Notes under the pieces: model-generated
What the model was told of the DNA's origin: nothing
Database searches by the model: none
The model's input: the letters and a program-made list of their open reading frames with translations, nothing else
Part shown: piece by piece, positions 44,052 to 53,171 of the stretch
Layout of the letters: the number at the start of each line of letters is the position of its first letter
Numbering within the stretch: the first letter of the stretch is position 1
Program-made: the position numbers and the translations under genes
Assembly: GCA_947469885.1 (NCBI GenBank)
Contig: CANIQT010000017.1
Coordinates: forward strand, 1 to 64,000
DNA from: Bacteroidota bacterium
GTDB taxonomy: Bacteria > Bacteroidota > Bacteroidia > 2-12-FULL-35-15
Direction of reading: 5' to 3'
Length of the DNA: 64,000 bases

Positions 44052-45426
44052 GCTAATTGTTTCGATTACTTTTTTATTTTTTATTCTCTTAACCATATTT
44101 AGTTTACAGATTCCCTTTTTCTGGGATGGTACTTTTTTTTCGGAATCGGCTGTTCAGTTTTTTGAAAATGGATATAACAATTGTATTGTTCCAAAACAAG
44201 TAGATACAGGCGGATTTCCTTTGTATTCCATATATTTATCAATAGTCTGGAAAATATTTTCTAAATCACTTCTTGTTTCTCATTTAGCCCTGTTGCCATT
44301 TTTATTAGGCATTACGTTCGAATATTATAAACTGGCAAAACGATTTTTAAATCAGAAAACAGTTTTATTTGCAATGATATTTTTGCTTGCTGAACCAACA
44401 TTAATTACTCAAAGTATTTTAATGGGATACGATTTGATAATGATCTACTTCTTTCTTTTATCTCTCAATTTCGTTTTGTCAAAAAAATACAATATGTATT
44501 CTCTTGCGCTTACATTGCTTTGTTTAAGCAGTGTTCGTGGTTGTATTTTGGGTGTGTCTTTATTATCAATTGATGTGATAATTAATCATTCTTTATTTAA
44601 AAAAATAAAAATTAATTTCTTTTCTTATTTATTTCCTTCATTAATAATCATAATCTGGACCATTTATCATTATCAAAAAACAGGTTGGTTTTTTATTTCA
44701 CCCGAACGGGAAAACACCCACGAAAGTATGGTTTCAATTGGTATGATGTTTCGACAGTTTCTTTTTATTAGCTGGAAAATTACCGATTTTGGGCGAATCG
44801 TTTTGTGGGTGCTTTTAATTTCTGGAATTATATATTTTTACAAAAAGCAAATGGCTACAGAATTAAAAACACTTCTCCGAATTGTTTTTATTCCATTAAT
44901 AACTCTTTCTATATTCATGATTCCACTATCAAATCCTATAGGGCACAAATATTTTATTGTTGTTTTTCTTTGTTTGAATATTGGGGGTTGCTATTTAATT
45001 CAACAAATGCAAAATAAAATTTTACGAAACGGTGCTTTTTCAATTTGCTGTCTCGTTTTGTTTACAGGCAGCTTCTGGCTTTACCCAGAACGTTTAGGAA
45101 ATGGATGGGATTCTTCATTAAAAGTGCTTCCTTATTTTCACCTCAAAGACGAAATGGATGAATTTATTAAAAATAAAAAAATTGATACCAAACAAATAGG
45201 AACTCAATATCCTTTAATTGCCGATAAAAAATACTCTCATCTTTCCGATACTTCTTATTTTTATCCAAACGTATGGATCGGACCAATATCTGATTACCAC
45301 TATTTTTTATTTACCAATGTTATCAATTCCGATATTTCAAACCAAGTGGAAGAGGTAAAAACGAATTGGAAATTAATTAAAAGTTTGAAATCGGGGGAGG
45401 TATATATAAACCTCTATAAACATTAG
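44041..45426 (+). CDS. GT-C-like multi-pass membrane protein
   Basis: 461 aa, about 10 membrane helices, then a soluble tail from about 365. After helix 1 comes QIPFFWDGTFFSESAVQFFENGYNN, with an Asp at the position expected for a GT-C catalytic residue. The overlap with a GtrB-like gene fits a polyprenyl-phosphate-sugar dependent transferase pair. Sequence likeness to known GT39/GT83 families is weak, so activity is an inference. The 21-bp array at 45505 follows. Confidence 0.7.
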   Translation: MQNKLIVSITFLFFILLTIFSLQIPFFWDGTFFSESAVQFFENGYNNCIVPKQVDTGGFPLYSIYLSIVWKIFSKSLLVSHLALLPFLLGITFEYYKLAKRFLNQKTVLFAMIFLLAEPTLITQSILMGYDLIMIYFFLLSLNFVLSKKYNMYSLALTLLCLSSVRGCILGVSLLSIDVIINHSLFKKIKINFFSYLFPSLIIIIWTIYHYQKTGWFFISPERENTHESMVSIGMMFRQFLFISWKITDFGRIVLWVLLISGIIYFYKKQMATELKTLLRIVFIPLITLSIFMIPLSNPIGHKYFIVVFLCLNIGGCYLIQQMQNKILRNGAFSICCLVLFTGSFWLYPERLGNGWDSSLKVLPYFHLKDEMDEFIKNKKIDTKQIGTQYPLIADKKYSHLSDTSYFYPNVWIGPISDYHYFLFTNVINSDISNQVEEVKTNWKLIKSLKSGEVYINLYKH

Positions 45427-45504
45427 CACGGCAATATCTTCTCATCAAAGAACTTTGATATAGAATTAACCTATCATAAAACACTCTTATAGTATCTATT
45501 AATA

Positions 45505-45781
45505 GTTTTAACCTGTTTCAAAATGCTTTAAAAGTGACTTATAAGTGGTTTTAATCTAATTTATAATGCTTTTAAAGTATTTCATAATGGGTATAACCTA
45601 ACTTAAAATGCGTTTAACCTATCTCATAATAGGTTTAACCTAACACAAAATGCTTTTAACCTATCCTATAATAGGTTAAGACTAACCCAAAAATGCTTTA
45701 AAACTGACTTAACTCACAAAATAACTAACACTAAAGTGTTTTAAAAGTGATTCTAAAGTGTTTTTAAAGTGATTTTAAAAC
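45505..45781. repeat. 21/22-bp-period degenerate tandem array (13 units)
   Basis: Thirteen units start at 45505, 45527, 45548, 45570, 45591, 45612, 45633, 45654, 45675, 45697, 45718, 45739 and 45761. Nine are 21 bp and four are 22 bp. Units are of the form gtttaacctaac-aaaatgc and gtttaacctatc-ataatag, again tending to alternate. The unit at 45612 matches the one at 31770 in 18 of 21 positions, linking this array to the one next to the HTH gene. It lies between convergent genes and holds no credible gene. Confidence 0.85.
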
Positions 45782-45791
45782 ATTAAAGTCA

Positions 45792-47210
45792 TCATTTTCG
45801 TATCTTTTTTTCATCTATCATCATCAAAATAATGGAAGCAAAAAACAATAATCCGATGGTTCGATATCGAATTATTGAACCAATTACCGGGGTGGTAATT
45901 CCTATCAAAACAAAAATAAGGAGGGAGAAAATGAGGCAAAATATAAACACTGGTTTGTTTTGAATAATGGTTTTATCATAAAAAACAATTGCCAGAATAA
46001 GCAATAAAATCAACCACATATTTTCAATTGCAACCACCAGATGTAAACACGATTTAATAGAGAATAAATTAGGCTGAAACAAAACATTACTTATGGCTAA
46101 TGGCGAATACATAATAAAATTAACCAAATGAGGTTTCAATCGTTTCATTTGTAAAACAGAATTGGCAGGCAAAACAGAATAAAGAATATGATATGTTGCA
46201 GTGTCAATTGAGTTGGTAACAAAAGTAGTGTCCTCCATGTTGTCCAATTTCCAACTCAAAAATTCACTCCTGTTTTTTATTCTATACCTGCTGTCAGATT
46301 GAACCAACAAAATATTCTCTCTTTTATTATAATCAACACAAATAAAATTCCTTTCATTTACCAAAAACACCCCCCCTTGAGCTTCACTAATAGCCTTAGC
46401 TTGTTTGTCAGCTATGAGTTGCAAAACATTAAAATCCTGATGAATTATTTTTACTGAAAAAGCAATGAGAAAAACAGAGCCGAAAACCAACAAATAATAC
46501 AGTATTATTTTTTTTGTAGTTGCTTTTGCAATGATAAAATTTGTGAATAATAAAGGAAGTAATACAATCGCAACATATATTTTTACAAATAGAAGCAGTA
46601 CAAATAACACGCACAAAATAATTACTTCGGATAAATTATATTTCAATTTCAACCCGAAATTACTTTTATAAATCAGTAAGCCAACCAATGCAATTACTAA
46701 CGATTCTTTTAATGCAGCTGAACTCCAAAATAAAACAGTTGGAATAAAAAAGATAGAAATAATCAGTTGTGTTTTTTTAATTGGGAAATGAAAAATAAAT
46801 GCTTTGTAAAATGCTGTCAAACCAACAAATGAAAAGAAACAGAAAAAAACAATGTGAACAAATAAATTACCAAATGAGAATAATTGCAGAATGGCATTCA
46901 TAATAATCATTGTTCGGGAAGTATTAAATAAAACATTTTCAAAGGCGGCATCCCAACTTTGCATCTGATGTGTAGATGCTTTCCCAAAAATATGTTCAAT
47001 TAATATTTTACTGTCTGAAAAATAAGTATGAAAATCGGAAAGAGAATAATAGTTCGTGTAAACAAGGTAAACAATGGATCCAGCAAAAAGTTTAAGAATA
47101 AACAACCCTGCCAGTTTGCTTCTCGAAATACTTTCGATAGCAAAATATTTTATTTTGTAAATCAACAAAATAAAGACGAGTGAATAAAGCAGGGGCAGAA
47201 TAAATTGCAT
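45792..47210 (-). CDS. Multi-pass membrane protein, possibly polysaccharide-related
   Basis: 472 aa with about 10-12 membrane helices and a soluble loop at about 270-345 (ADKQAKAISEAQGGVFLVNE ... SWKLDNMEDTTFV). The layout (SDFHTYFSDSKILIEHIF after helix 2, 'FWSSAALKESLVIALVGLLIY' mid-protein) recalls EpsG/Wzy-like or GT-C-type proteins, but I see no decisive motif. Divergent from pssA and convergent with the GT-C-like gene across the array. Function unassigned. Confidence 0.7.
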   Translation of the reverse strand: MQFILPLLYSLVFILLIYKIKYFAIESISRSKLAGLFILKLFAGSIVYLVYTNYYSLSDFHTYFSDSKILIEHIFGKASTHQMQSWDAAFENVLFNTSRTMIIMNAILQLFSFGNLFVHIVFFCFFSFVGLTAFYKAFIFHFPIKKTQLIISIFFIPTVLFWSSAALKESLVIALVGLLIYKSNFGLKLKYNLSEVIILCVLFVLLLFVKIYVAIVLLPLLFTNFIIAKATTKKIILYYLLVFGSVFLIAFSVKIIHQDFNVLQLIADKQAKAISEAQGGVFLVNERNFICVDYNKRENILLVQSDSRYRIKNRSEFLSWKLDNMEDTTFVTNSIDTATYHILYSVLPANSVLQMKRLKPHLVNFIMYSPLAISNVLFQPNLFSIKSCLHLVVAIENMWLILLLILAIVFYDKTIIQNKPVFIFCLIFSLLIFVLIGITTPVIGSIIRYRTIGLLFFASIILMMIDEKKIRK

Positions 47211-47259
47211 GGGTTAAAGATATAAATTGCGTTTTTAATCCGGCACATTATTTTTTAGT

Positions 47260-47292
47260 TTTGTCCTGTTACATAGAAAAAGACTAATTTTG
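47260..47292 (+). promoter_or_regulatory. Promoter of pssA-purS
   Basis: TTTG at 47260-47263, 21-bp spacer, TAATTTTG at 47285-47292. The ATG of pssA begins 5 nt after the -7 box, so the transcript should be leaderless or nearly so. Confidence 0.6.
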
Positions 47293-47297
47293 CTGCT

Positions 47298-48056
47298 ATG
47301 AACATAAAAAAACATATTCCCAACGCTATAACTTGTGGCAATTTATTGTGTGGCTGCCTCGCAATAGTTTGTGCCTTTCATGATAATTTAGTTGGGAGCG
47401 CCTATTTAGTGGGCATTGCATTAATATTGGATTACTTTGATGGTTTTGTTGCCCGCCTTTTAAAAGTAGGTGGTGAGCTTGGAAAACAACTGGATTCATT
47501 GGCAGATGTGGTTACTTTTGGAGTTGTACCAGGAATTGTGATGTTTCAATTAATGAATATGTACCAAATTGCCGAAAACTCTTCTTCTGAAATTAGTCCA
47601 TCCTTACTCTTCTTTCATCAGTATTCTGTATACCTAGCGTTTTTAATTCCCGTTTTCTCCGCTATGCGCTTGGCAATTTTCAACATCGATACTCGTCAAA
47701 CATCCTCTTTTATAGGTGTCCCGACACCTGCCAATGCAATGTTGATTTGTTCATTACCACTCATAAGTTCATTTCAGCCAAACATTTTAGGCTTTGATGT
47801 CAATCATATAATAGGAAACATTTATTTTTTGCTGGCACTAACAATGATTATGTCGTATTTGTTAGTTGCTGAACTACCTTTATTCGCTCTAAAATTCAAA
47901 AATTTTAAATGGGCAGATAATAAAATCCGGTTTGTGTTTTTAATAATTTCGGTGATATTGTTAATACTATTTCAGTTCATTGCAATCCCTTTTATTATAT
48001 TTTTGTACATCGTTTTATCAATTATAAATAACAAAAAAAATAAAAATGAAATATAG
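47298..48056 (+). CDS. pssA: CDP-diacylglycerol-serine O-phosphatidyltransferase
   Basis: 252-aa membrane enzyme making phosphatidylserine, the precursor of phosphatidylethanolamine. The CDP-alcohol phosphotransferase motif is complete: D45-x2-D48-G-x2-A52-R53-x8-G62-x3-D66-x3-D70. It begins NIKKHIPNAITCGNLLCGCLAI, as PssA proteins of Bacteroidota do, and has 6-8 helices. Its end overlaps the purS start by 11 bp. Confidence 0.95.
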   Translation: MNIKKHIPNAITCGNLLCGCLAIVCAFHDNLVGSAYLVGIALILDYFDGFVARLLKVGGELGKQLDSLADVVTFGVVPGIVMFQLMNMYQIAENSSSEISPSLLFFHQYSVYLAFLIPVFSAMRLAIFNIDTRQTSSFIGVPTPANAMLICSLPLISSFQPNILGFDVNHIIGNIYFLLALTMIMSYLLVAELPLFALKFKNFKWADNKIRFVFLIISVILLILFQFIAIPFIIFLYIVLSIINNKKNKNEI

Positions 48057-48297
48057 AGCAGAAATTAATGTAATGCCTTTGAAAGCATTGCTAGACCCGC
48101 AAGGAAAAGCCGTTACCGGAAGTATGAAAAACCTTGGCTTACCCGAAATTGAAAATGTAAGAATAGGTAAACACATTACTCTTGAAATTGAAGCACCCTC
48201 CAAAAATGCTGCTACCACTAGGGTAGATGAAGCTTGTAAAAAATTACTGGCAAATCAAATTATGGAATTTTACGAATTTGAATTATTCGAAAATTAA
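48046..48297 (+). CDS. purS: Phosphoribosylformylglycinamidine synthase subunit PurS
   Basis: 83 aa. PurS pattern: KYRAEINVMPLKALLDPQGKAVTGSMKNLGLPEIENVRIGKHITLEIEA, ending ANQIMEFYEFELFEN. PurS dimers join PurL and PurQ in the fourth step of purine synthesis. purL and purQ are not adjacent. The overlap with pssA means its expression follows the phospholipid gene. A strong terminator follows. Confidence 0.93.
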   Translation: MKYRAEINVMPLKALLDPQGKAVTGSMKNLGLPEIENVRIGKHITLEIEAPSKNAATTRVDEACKKLLANQIMEFYEFELFEN

Positions 48298-48314
48298 TTA
48301 AGAGGGTTTAGATT

Positions 48315-48366
48315 GCCGCACATTCACAGATTAAATCAATTATTTTTTAATCTGTGAATGTGTGGC
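48315..48366. terminator. Long bidirectional terminator hairpin
   Basis: A 19-bp stem, gccgcacattcacagatta / taatctgtgaatgtgtggc (one mismatch), with a 14-nt loop is followed by a T-run. It lies between convergent purS and lptB. Confidence 0.93.
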
Positions 48367-48378
48367 ATTTTGTTTTTT

Positions 48379-49140
48379 TTATTTTGGAACAGTGGCGTGA
48401 ACTCCCGCTTTCTTCTTGTCACGCAAAACAAAATTCTGACCAAGGTATACTCTTCGTACTTGTTCATCGTTTGCTAAAACTTCGGCGGTTCCTGCTTTCA
48501 TGATACTTCCTTCAAAAAGCAAATAAGCTCTATCGGTTATTTGCAATGTTTCCTGAACATTGTGATCAGTAATCAATATTCCAATATTTCTTTGTTTTAA
48601 CTTCTCCACTATAAATTGAATATCCTCCACTGCAATAGGGTCAACACCTGCAAAGGGTTCATCCAGTAAAATAAATTTAGGATCAGCAGCAAGGCACCGT
48701 GCTATTTCTGTTCTCCTTCTTTCACCACCTGATAAACGGTCGCCCATATTTTTTCTTATGTGAATTAAATGGAATTCATTTAATAATCCTTCGAGATTCT
48801 TTGCCTGCTCTTGTTTAGTAAGTTTTGTCATTTCTAAAATAGACCGGATATTATCTTCTACACTTAGTTTTCTGAAAACAGAGGCTTCCTGCGCCAAGTA
48901 ACCAATTCCGAGTTGGGCTCGTTTATACATTGGTTCGTCAGTAATATCCACATCATCAAGATAAATTTTGCCCGAATTAGGTTTTATCATCCCCACTATC
49001 ATATAAAAAGAAGTTGTTTTTCCGGCACCGTTTGGTCCCAGCAATCCAACTATCTCGCCTTGATGAACCTCAACTGTCACTTCTTTGGCAACTGTCCGGT
49101 TTTTATATTTCTTTACTAAATTATCGGTTCTTAAAATCAT
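48379..49140 (-). CDS. lptB: LPS export ABC transporter ATP-binding protein
   Basis: 253 aa. LptB-type ATPase: [21 protein letters not shown], Walker A GPNGAGKT (35-42), Q-loop [13 protein letters not shown], signature [15 protein letters not shown] (136-150), Walker [21 protein letters not shown] (156 on) and the H-loop [10 protein letters not shown]. It drives lipopolysaccharide extraction from the inner membrane with LptFG and LptC. Single gene, convergent with purS. Confidence 0.95.
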   Translation of the reverse strand: MILRTDNLVKKYKNRTVAKEVTVEVHQGEIVGLLGPNGAGKTTSFYMIVGMIKPNSGKIYLDDVDITDEPMYKRAQLGIGYLAQEASVFRKLSVEDNIRSILEMTKLTKQEQAKNLEGLLNEFHLIHIRKNMGDRLSGGERRRTEIARCLAADPKFILLDEPFAGVDPIAVEDIQFIVEKLKQRNIGILITDHNVQETLQITDRAYLLFEGSIMKAGTAEVLANDEQVRRVYLGQNFVLRDKKKAGVHATVPK

Positions 49141-49239
49141 TTCGTATCGTTATTATGTTTACAAATGTAAAACAGTTTGTTCATACTGTGAAATAAATCT
49201 TTTTCAGCAATAATCCGACCAAAAGAAATAAATAAGAAT

Positions 49240-49272
49240 TTTGAACCACGTATTAGGTTTTTCTTACTTTTG
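49240..49272 (+). promoter_or_regulatory. Promoter of the aminotransferase gene at 49313
   Basis: TTTG at 49240-49243, 21-bp spacer, TACTTTTG at 49265-49272; expected start of transcription about 33 nt before the ATG. Confidence 0.55.
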
Positions 49273-49312
49273 TTTTCCTTAAAAAACAGAATTTTATTTA
49301 TTAAATTTTTAT

Positions 49313-50605
49313 ATGAGCGCATCAACAATCAATCCAAATATTGAATTAAAAGTTTCGAAACTTGCTGATAACATTATTGGTTCAGAAATAATAAAGCTAG
49401 CGGCCGAAGTAAACGAAAAAATTAAGAAGGGAGAAAAGGTGTATAATCTGACTATCGGAGATTTTAATCCCAAAGTTTTTCCTATTCCTACCGAATTAAA
49501 ACAGCTTATTATCAAGGCCTATGAAGACGACCAAACTAATTATCCTGTTGCTGATGGTATGCTCGAACTACGCGAAGGTGTTTCTCATTTATTAAAAGAG
49601 CGGGGAAACCTAGATTATAAAACAGATGAAATAGTTATAGCAGGTGGTGCACGACCTATTATCTATGCAATTTTTAGAGCATTGGTGGACGAAGGTGATA
49701 CGGTAGTATTTCCTGTTCCTTCGTGGAACAACAATCATTACACCTATTTGAATAATGCAAAGCAGGTAATTATTGAAACTACAGTTGAAAATGAATTTAT
49801 GCCAACGGCTGCTGATATTAGGCCTTTCATTAGTTCAGCAAATTTAATTGCATTGTGTTCGCCATTAAATCCAACTGGTACTACATTCAAGAAAAAAGAT
49901 TTAGAAGAAATTTGCGATTTGGTTTTAGAAGAAAATGTGAAGCGGAATGCTGAAAACAAAAAGCCTGTGTATTTAATGTACGACCAAATTTATTGGGCAT
50001 TAACCTTTGGCGAAACACAACATTTCAATCCTGTTTCTCTTCGCCCTGAAATGAAAAATTATACGGTGTTTGTGGATGGCATTTCCAAATCTCTTGCTGC
50101 TACAGGTGTCCGTGTTGGCTGGAGTATGGGACCCAAAAAAATTATTGAAAAAATTAAAATGCTTTTGACACATGTTGGTGCCTGGGCGCCAAAAGCAGAA
50201 CAGATGGCTACTGCAGCTTATCTTAAAAATTTATCAGCATACGATAAGTTTCTGGAAGAAATAAAAACAAAAATTGATGCAAGATTAGAGGGCTTTTATG
50301 AAGGCATTCAAAGCTTAAAGTCAGAAGGATTTAAAGTAGATGCCATTGCTCCCGAAGCTGCTATTTATTTAACTGTTGAGTTTGCCTTGCATGGACAGAC
50401 TACTGCTGACGGAAGAATTTTGCACGACACCAAAGAGGTAACAAAATATTTGTTGGATGAAGCAAAAGTAGCATTGGTTCCATTTTATGCTTTCGGTGCA
50501 TCACATGATTCAAGCTGGTATCGCTTGTCAGTAGGTACTTGTAAGCTGGAAGATGTGGAAGCAGTGATAAGTAATTTAAGAGCCGCATTGAGTAAGTTGA
50601 AATAG
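49313..50605 (+). CDS. Class I/II PLP-dependent aminotransferase
   Basis: 430 aa, fold type I, aspartate aminotransferase-like. 'YNLTIGDFNPKVFPIP' (44-59), 'TNYPVADGMLELREGV', 'ALCSPLNPTGTTFKKKDLEEI' (Asn186), 'YLMYDQIYWAL' (Asp/Tyr), PLP lysine K259 in FVDGISKSLAATGVRVGW, and the substrate Arg in 'SWYRLSVGTCKLED'. It likely makes aspartate or a related amino acid; the exact keto acid is uncertain. Own promoter; manC follows after 19 bp. Confidence 0.92.
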   Translation: MSASTINPNIELKVSKLADNIIGSEIIKLAAEVNEKIKKGEKVYNLTIGDFNPKVFPIPTELKQLIIKAYEDDQTNYPVADGMLELREGVSHLLKERGNLDYKTDEIVIAGGARPIIYAIFRALVDEGDTVVFPVPSWNNNHYTYLNNAKQVIIETTVENEFMPTAADIRPFISSANLIALCSPLNPTGTTFKKKDLEEICDLVLEENVKRNAENKKPVYLMYDQIYWALTFGETQHFNPVSLRPEMKNYTVFVDGISKSLAATGVRVGWSMGPKKIIEKIKMLLTHVGAWAPKAEQMATAAYLKNLSAYDKFLEEIKTKIDARLEGFYEGIQSLKSEGFKVDAIAPEAAIYLTVEFALHGQTTADGRILHDTKEVTKYLLDEAKVALVPFYAFGASHDSSWYRLSVGTCKLEDVEAVISNLRAALSKLK

Positions 50606-50624
50606 AAATTAGTTGATTATTAAA

Positions 50625-51713
50625 ATGAAAAACAATTATTGTGTGATAATGGCGGGCGGTATTGGTAGCCGCTTTTGGCCAATGAGCAGAACTGCACATC
50701 CAAAGCAGTTTATGGATATTTTAGGCACAGGTCAAACACTTTTGCAACAAACCTATAATCGTTTCCTTCGTCTTTGCCCGAAAGAAAATATTTATTTTGT
50801 AACCAACGATTCGTATGTTGACTTAGTGAAAGAACAAATAAAAGGAATTGATGTAAAAAATATTTTGAGCGAACCAGCCAGAAAAAACACTGCTCCTTGT
50901 GTGGCTTATGCGTGTTATAAAATAGCTCAACTCAATCCGAATGCAGTTACTGTTATTGCTCCGTCCGACCATTTAATTTCTAAAGAGGATACTTTTGAAA
51001 AAGCAATAAAATCTTGTTTCAAAAAAGCAGCAAAACAAAATTGTCTGGTCACTCTTGGCATCCGCCCTAGCCGACCCGATACAGGTTATGGCTACATTCA
51101 ATTTGTGGAAACAGAAGCAAAAGAAAAAGACAAACGCATTAAAAAAGTAAAAACATTTACCGAAAAACCTGACTTGGAAATGGCGAAGTTCTTTTTGAAA
51201 AGTGGTGATTTCCTTTGGAATTCCGGCATCTTTATCTGGAGTGTAAAATCTATTATTTATGCTTTCGAAACACTTGCACCTGAATTGGATGCTATTTTTA
51301 AAGAAGGAAACAAATTATACAATACTCCTAAAGAAGCAGAATTTATTACAAAAGCATATAGCAGTTGCAAAAACATTTCGATTGACTATGCTATCATGGA
51401 AAAAGCAAAAAATGTTTTTGTTCGTGCTTCTGTAATTGGTTGGAGCGACCTTGGAACTTGGGGTTCGCTTTACGACCACATAAAACATGATAAAGATAAC
51501 AACGCTGTGGTTGGCAAAAATGTGATGCTTTACGATTCCAAAAATTGTATCGTAAATGTTGCTAAAGATAAATTGGTGATTATGCAAGGGCTGGACGACT
51601 ATATTGTAGTGGAGTCGGACGGGATTCTACTTATCTGCAAAAAAGAAGACGAACAACAAATCCGCACTTTTGTGAACGATGTGAAAGTGGCAAAAGGAGA
51701 AAAGTTTGTTTAG
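50625..51713 (+). CDS. manC: Mannose-1-phosphate guanylyltransferase
   Basis: 362 aa from the ATG at 50625 (an upstream in-frame TTG at 50613 is not preferred). Nucleotidyltransferase signature MAGGIGSRFWPMSRTAHPKQF (9-26 region), 'ILSEPARKNTAPCVAYAC', 'IAPSDHLI', 'FTEKPDLEMAKFFLKSGDFLWNSGIFIW' and 'SIDYAIMEKA ... GWSDLGTWGSLYDHI'. It makes GDP-mannose from mannose-1-phosphate and GTP for surface glycans. It is the single-domain type without the isomerase part. Confidence 0.96.
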   Translation: MKNNYCVIMAGGIGSRFWPMSRTAHPKQFMDILGTGQTLLQQTYNRFLRLCPKENIYFVTNDSYVDLVKEQIKGIDVKNILSEPARKNTAPCVAYACYKIAQLNPNAVTVIAPSDHLISKEDTFEKAIKSCFKKAAKQNCLVTLGIRPSRPDTGYGYIQFVETEAKEKDKRIKKVKTFTEKPDLEMAKFFLKSGDFLWNSGIFIWSVKSIIYAFETLAPELDAIFKEGNKLYNTPKEAEFITKAYSSCKNISIDYAIMEKAKNVFVRASVIGWSDLGTWGSLYDHIKHDKDNNAVVGKNVMLYDSKNCIVNVAKDKLVIMQGLDDYIVVESDGILLICKKEDEQQIRTFVNDVKVAKGEKFV

Positions 51714-51749
51714 TTTTTATATCCTTACTAATTTATTTCTCCCCAAAAA

Positions 51750-53051
51750 ATGGCTACCGACAGAAGAAAATTTTTGAAACAAGCCACACAGCTTGGTGCG
51801 CTTAGTATCTTGCCTTTCTCTGGCTTCGCCAAAAATAATACTCCTGAAATTGATTTCTCTTCCTTTGATTTTACAAAAATCAATACAGACGATGAACAGT
51901 TCTGGAAAATGCTCCGCTTACAATTTCCACTCCATACCGAAAAAATTTATTTGAACAATGGTACCATGGGCCCATCTCCTTATCCTGTTATAGAAGCAGT
52001 AAATCAGAAAATGCTGCAAGTGGATACCACAGGCGAATACGGGGGTTGGGAAGAAAGTAGAAAAACAATTGCAAAATTTGTGAATGCAACTGAAGATGAA
52101 ATTTGCCTGACACATAATGTTACCGAAGGAATAAATATTATTGCACAAGGATTGGAGTTGAAAAAGGGAGATGAAATTTTGCTCACCAATCACGAGCACG
52201 TGGGTGGTGCTTTGCCTTGGCTACACAGAGCAAAAGTTCAGGACTTGAAAGTGGATTATTTTGTGATTGGAAAAACGGCTGACCAAACCATGGCCAACCT
52301 AAAAAGTAAGATTACAAAAAAAACAAAAGTAATTGCGGTGCCTCATATAGTATGCACCATTGGGCAAATACAGCCGATAAAAGAAATTGTGGAACTGGCA
52401 AAAAAGCAAAATATTGAACTGTTTGTGGATGGGGCACATGGCATGGGGATGTTGAATTTAGACCTTCACGATTTGGGTTGCGATTATTATGCAACCTGCT
52501 GCCACAAATGGTTGTGCGGACCAAAAGGCACGGGCTTTTTGTATGTAAAAAAAGAAGCGTTGGACAAACTGCAAGCCCGATACGTTGGTGCTGGAAGTGA
52601 TACCGGTTGGAGTGTAATAGAGCCTCCAACACCTGTATTAAAAGGCTATGCCACTACCGCTCATCGGTTTGATTATGGTACACAAAATGCTTCCATTTGG
52701 GCGGGAGTAAATGCAGCAATAAAGTTTTTTGATACAATAACCATGGCTGTGGTGGAAGAACGAGTGAAGTATTTGAGCACCTATTTGCAGAACGAATTAC
52801 TGAAACTAAAAAACGATAATATTGAACTACTCACTAGTACCGAGCCAAAATCGAGAGGTGGGGTTACTGCTTTTAAATTAAAAAACATGGACTTCACCAA
52901 ACTTCAAACCGAAGCTACCAATGCAGGTTTCAGAGTGAGGGCAGTGGCAGAAAATAATGTAAACTGTATTCGTATCTCCACCCACATTTATAATTCGCCC
53001 GAAGAAATAAATAAGTTTGTGAAGTTTGTTGAAGAAATGGCAATGAAATAG
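51750..53051 (+). CDS. Class V PLP-dependent enzyme with a twin-arginine leader
   Basis: 433 aa. The N-terminus MATDRRKFLKQATQLGALSILPFSGFAKN is a twin-arginine (Tat) signal (RRKFLK). The body is a cysteine-desulfurase/isopenicillin-N-epimerase-like fold: 'YLNNGTMGPSPYPVIEAV' (67-84), 'LTHNVTEGINIIAQGL', 'VDGAHGMGMLNLDLHDLGCDYY' and PLP lysine K253 in CCHKWLCGPKGTGFL. A folded PLP protein exported by Tat fits a periplasmic or surface activity. The substrate is unknown. It lies 36 bp after manC, probably in the same transcript. Confidence 0.88.
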   Translation: MATDRRKFLKQATQLGALSILPFSGFAKNNTPEIDFSSFDFTKINTDDEQFWKMLRLQFPLHTEKIYLNNGTMGPSPYPVIEAVNQKMLQVDTTGEYGGWEESRKTIAKFVNATEDEICLTHNVTEGINIIAQGLELKKGDEILLTNHEHVGGALPWLHRAKVQDLKVDYFVIGKTADQTMANLKSKITKKTKVIAVPHIVCTIGQIQPIKEIVELAKKQNIELFVDGAHGMGMLNLDLHDLGCDYYATCCHKWLCGPKGTGFLYVKKEALDKLQARYVGAGSDTGWSVIEPPTPVLKGYATTAHRFDYGTQNASIWAGVNAAIKFFDTITMAVVEERVKYLSTYLQNELLKLKNDNIELLTSTEPKSRGGVTAFKLKNMDFTKLQTEATNAGFRVRAVAENNVNCIRISTHIYNSPEEINKFVKFVEEMAMK

Positions 53052-53171
53052 TTTATTTGTCATTGGTCATTGGTTTGTTGCGTTGCAGTGACATCCCCAA
53101 ATCACTTCCAACTATGCCAATAGTTGCTCTTATTGCAAAGGTGATAAAAGTGGTTCCTTTTGTTTATTCTC

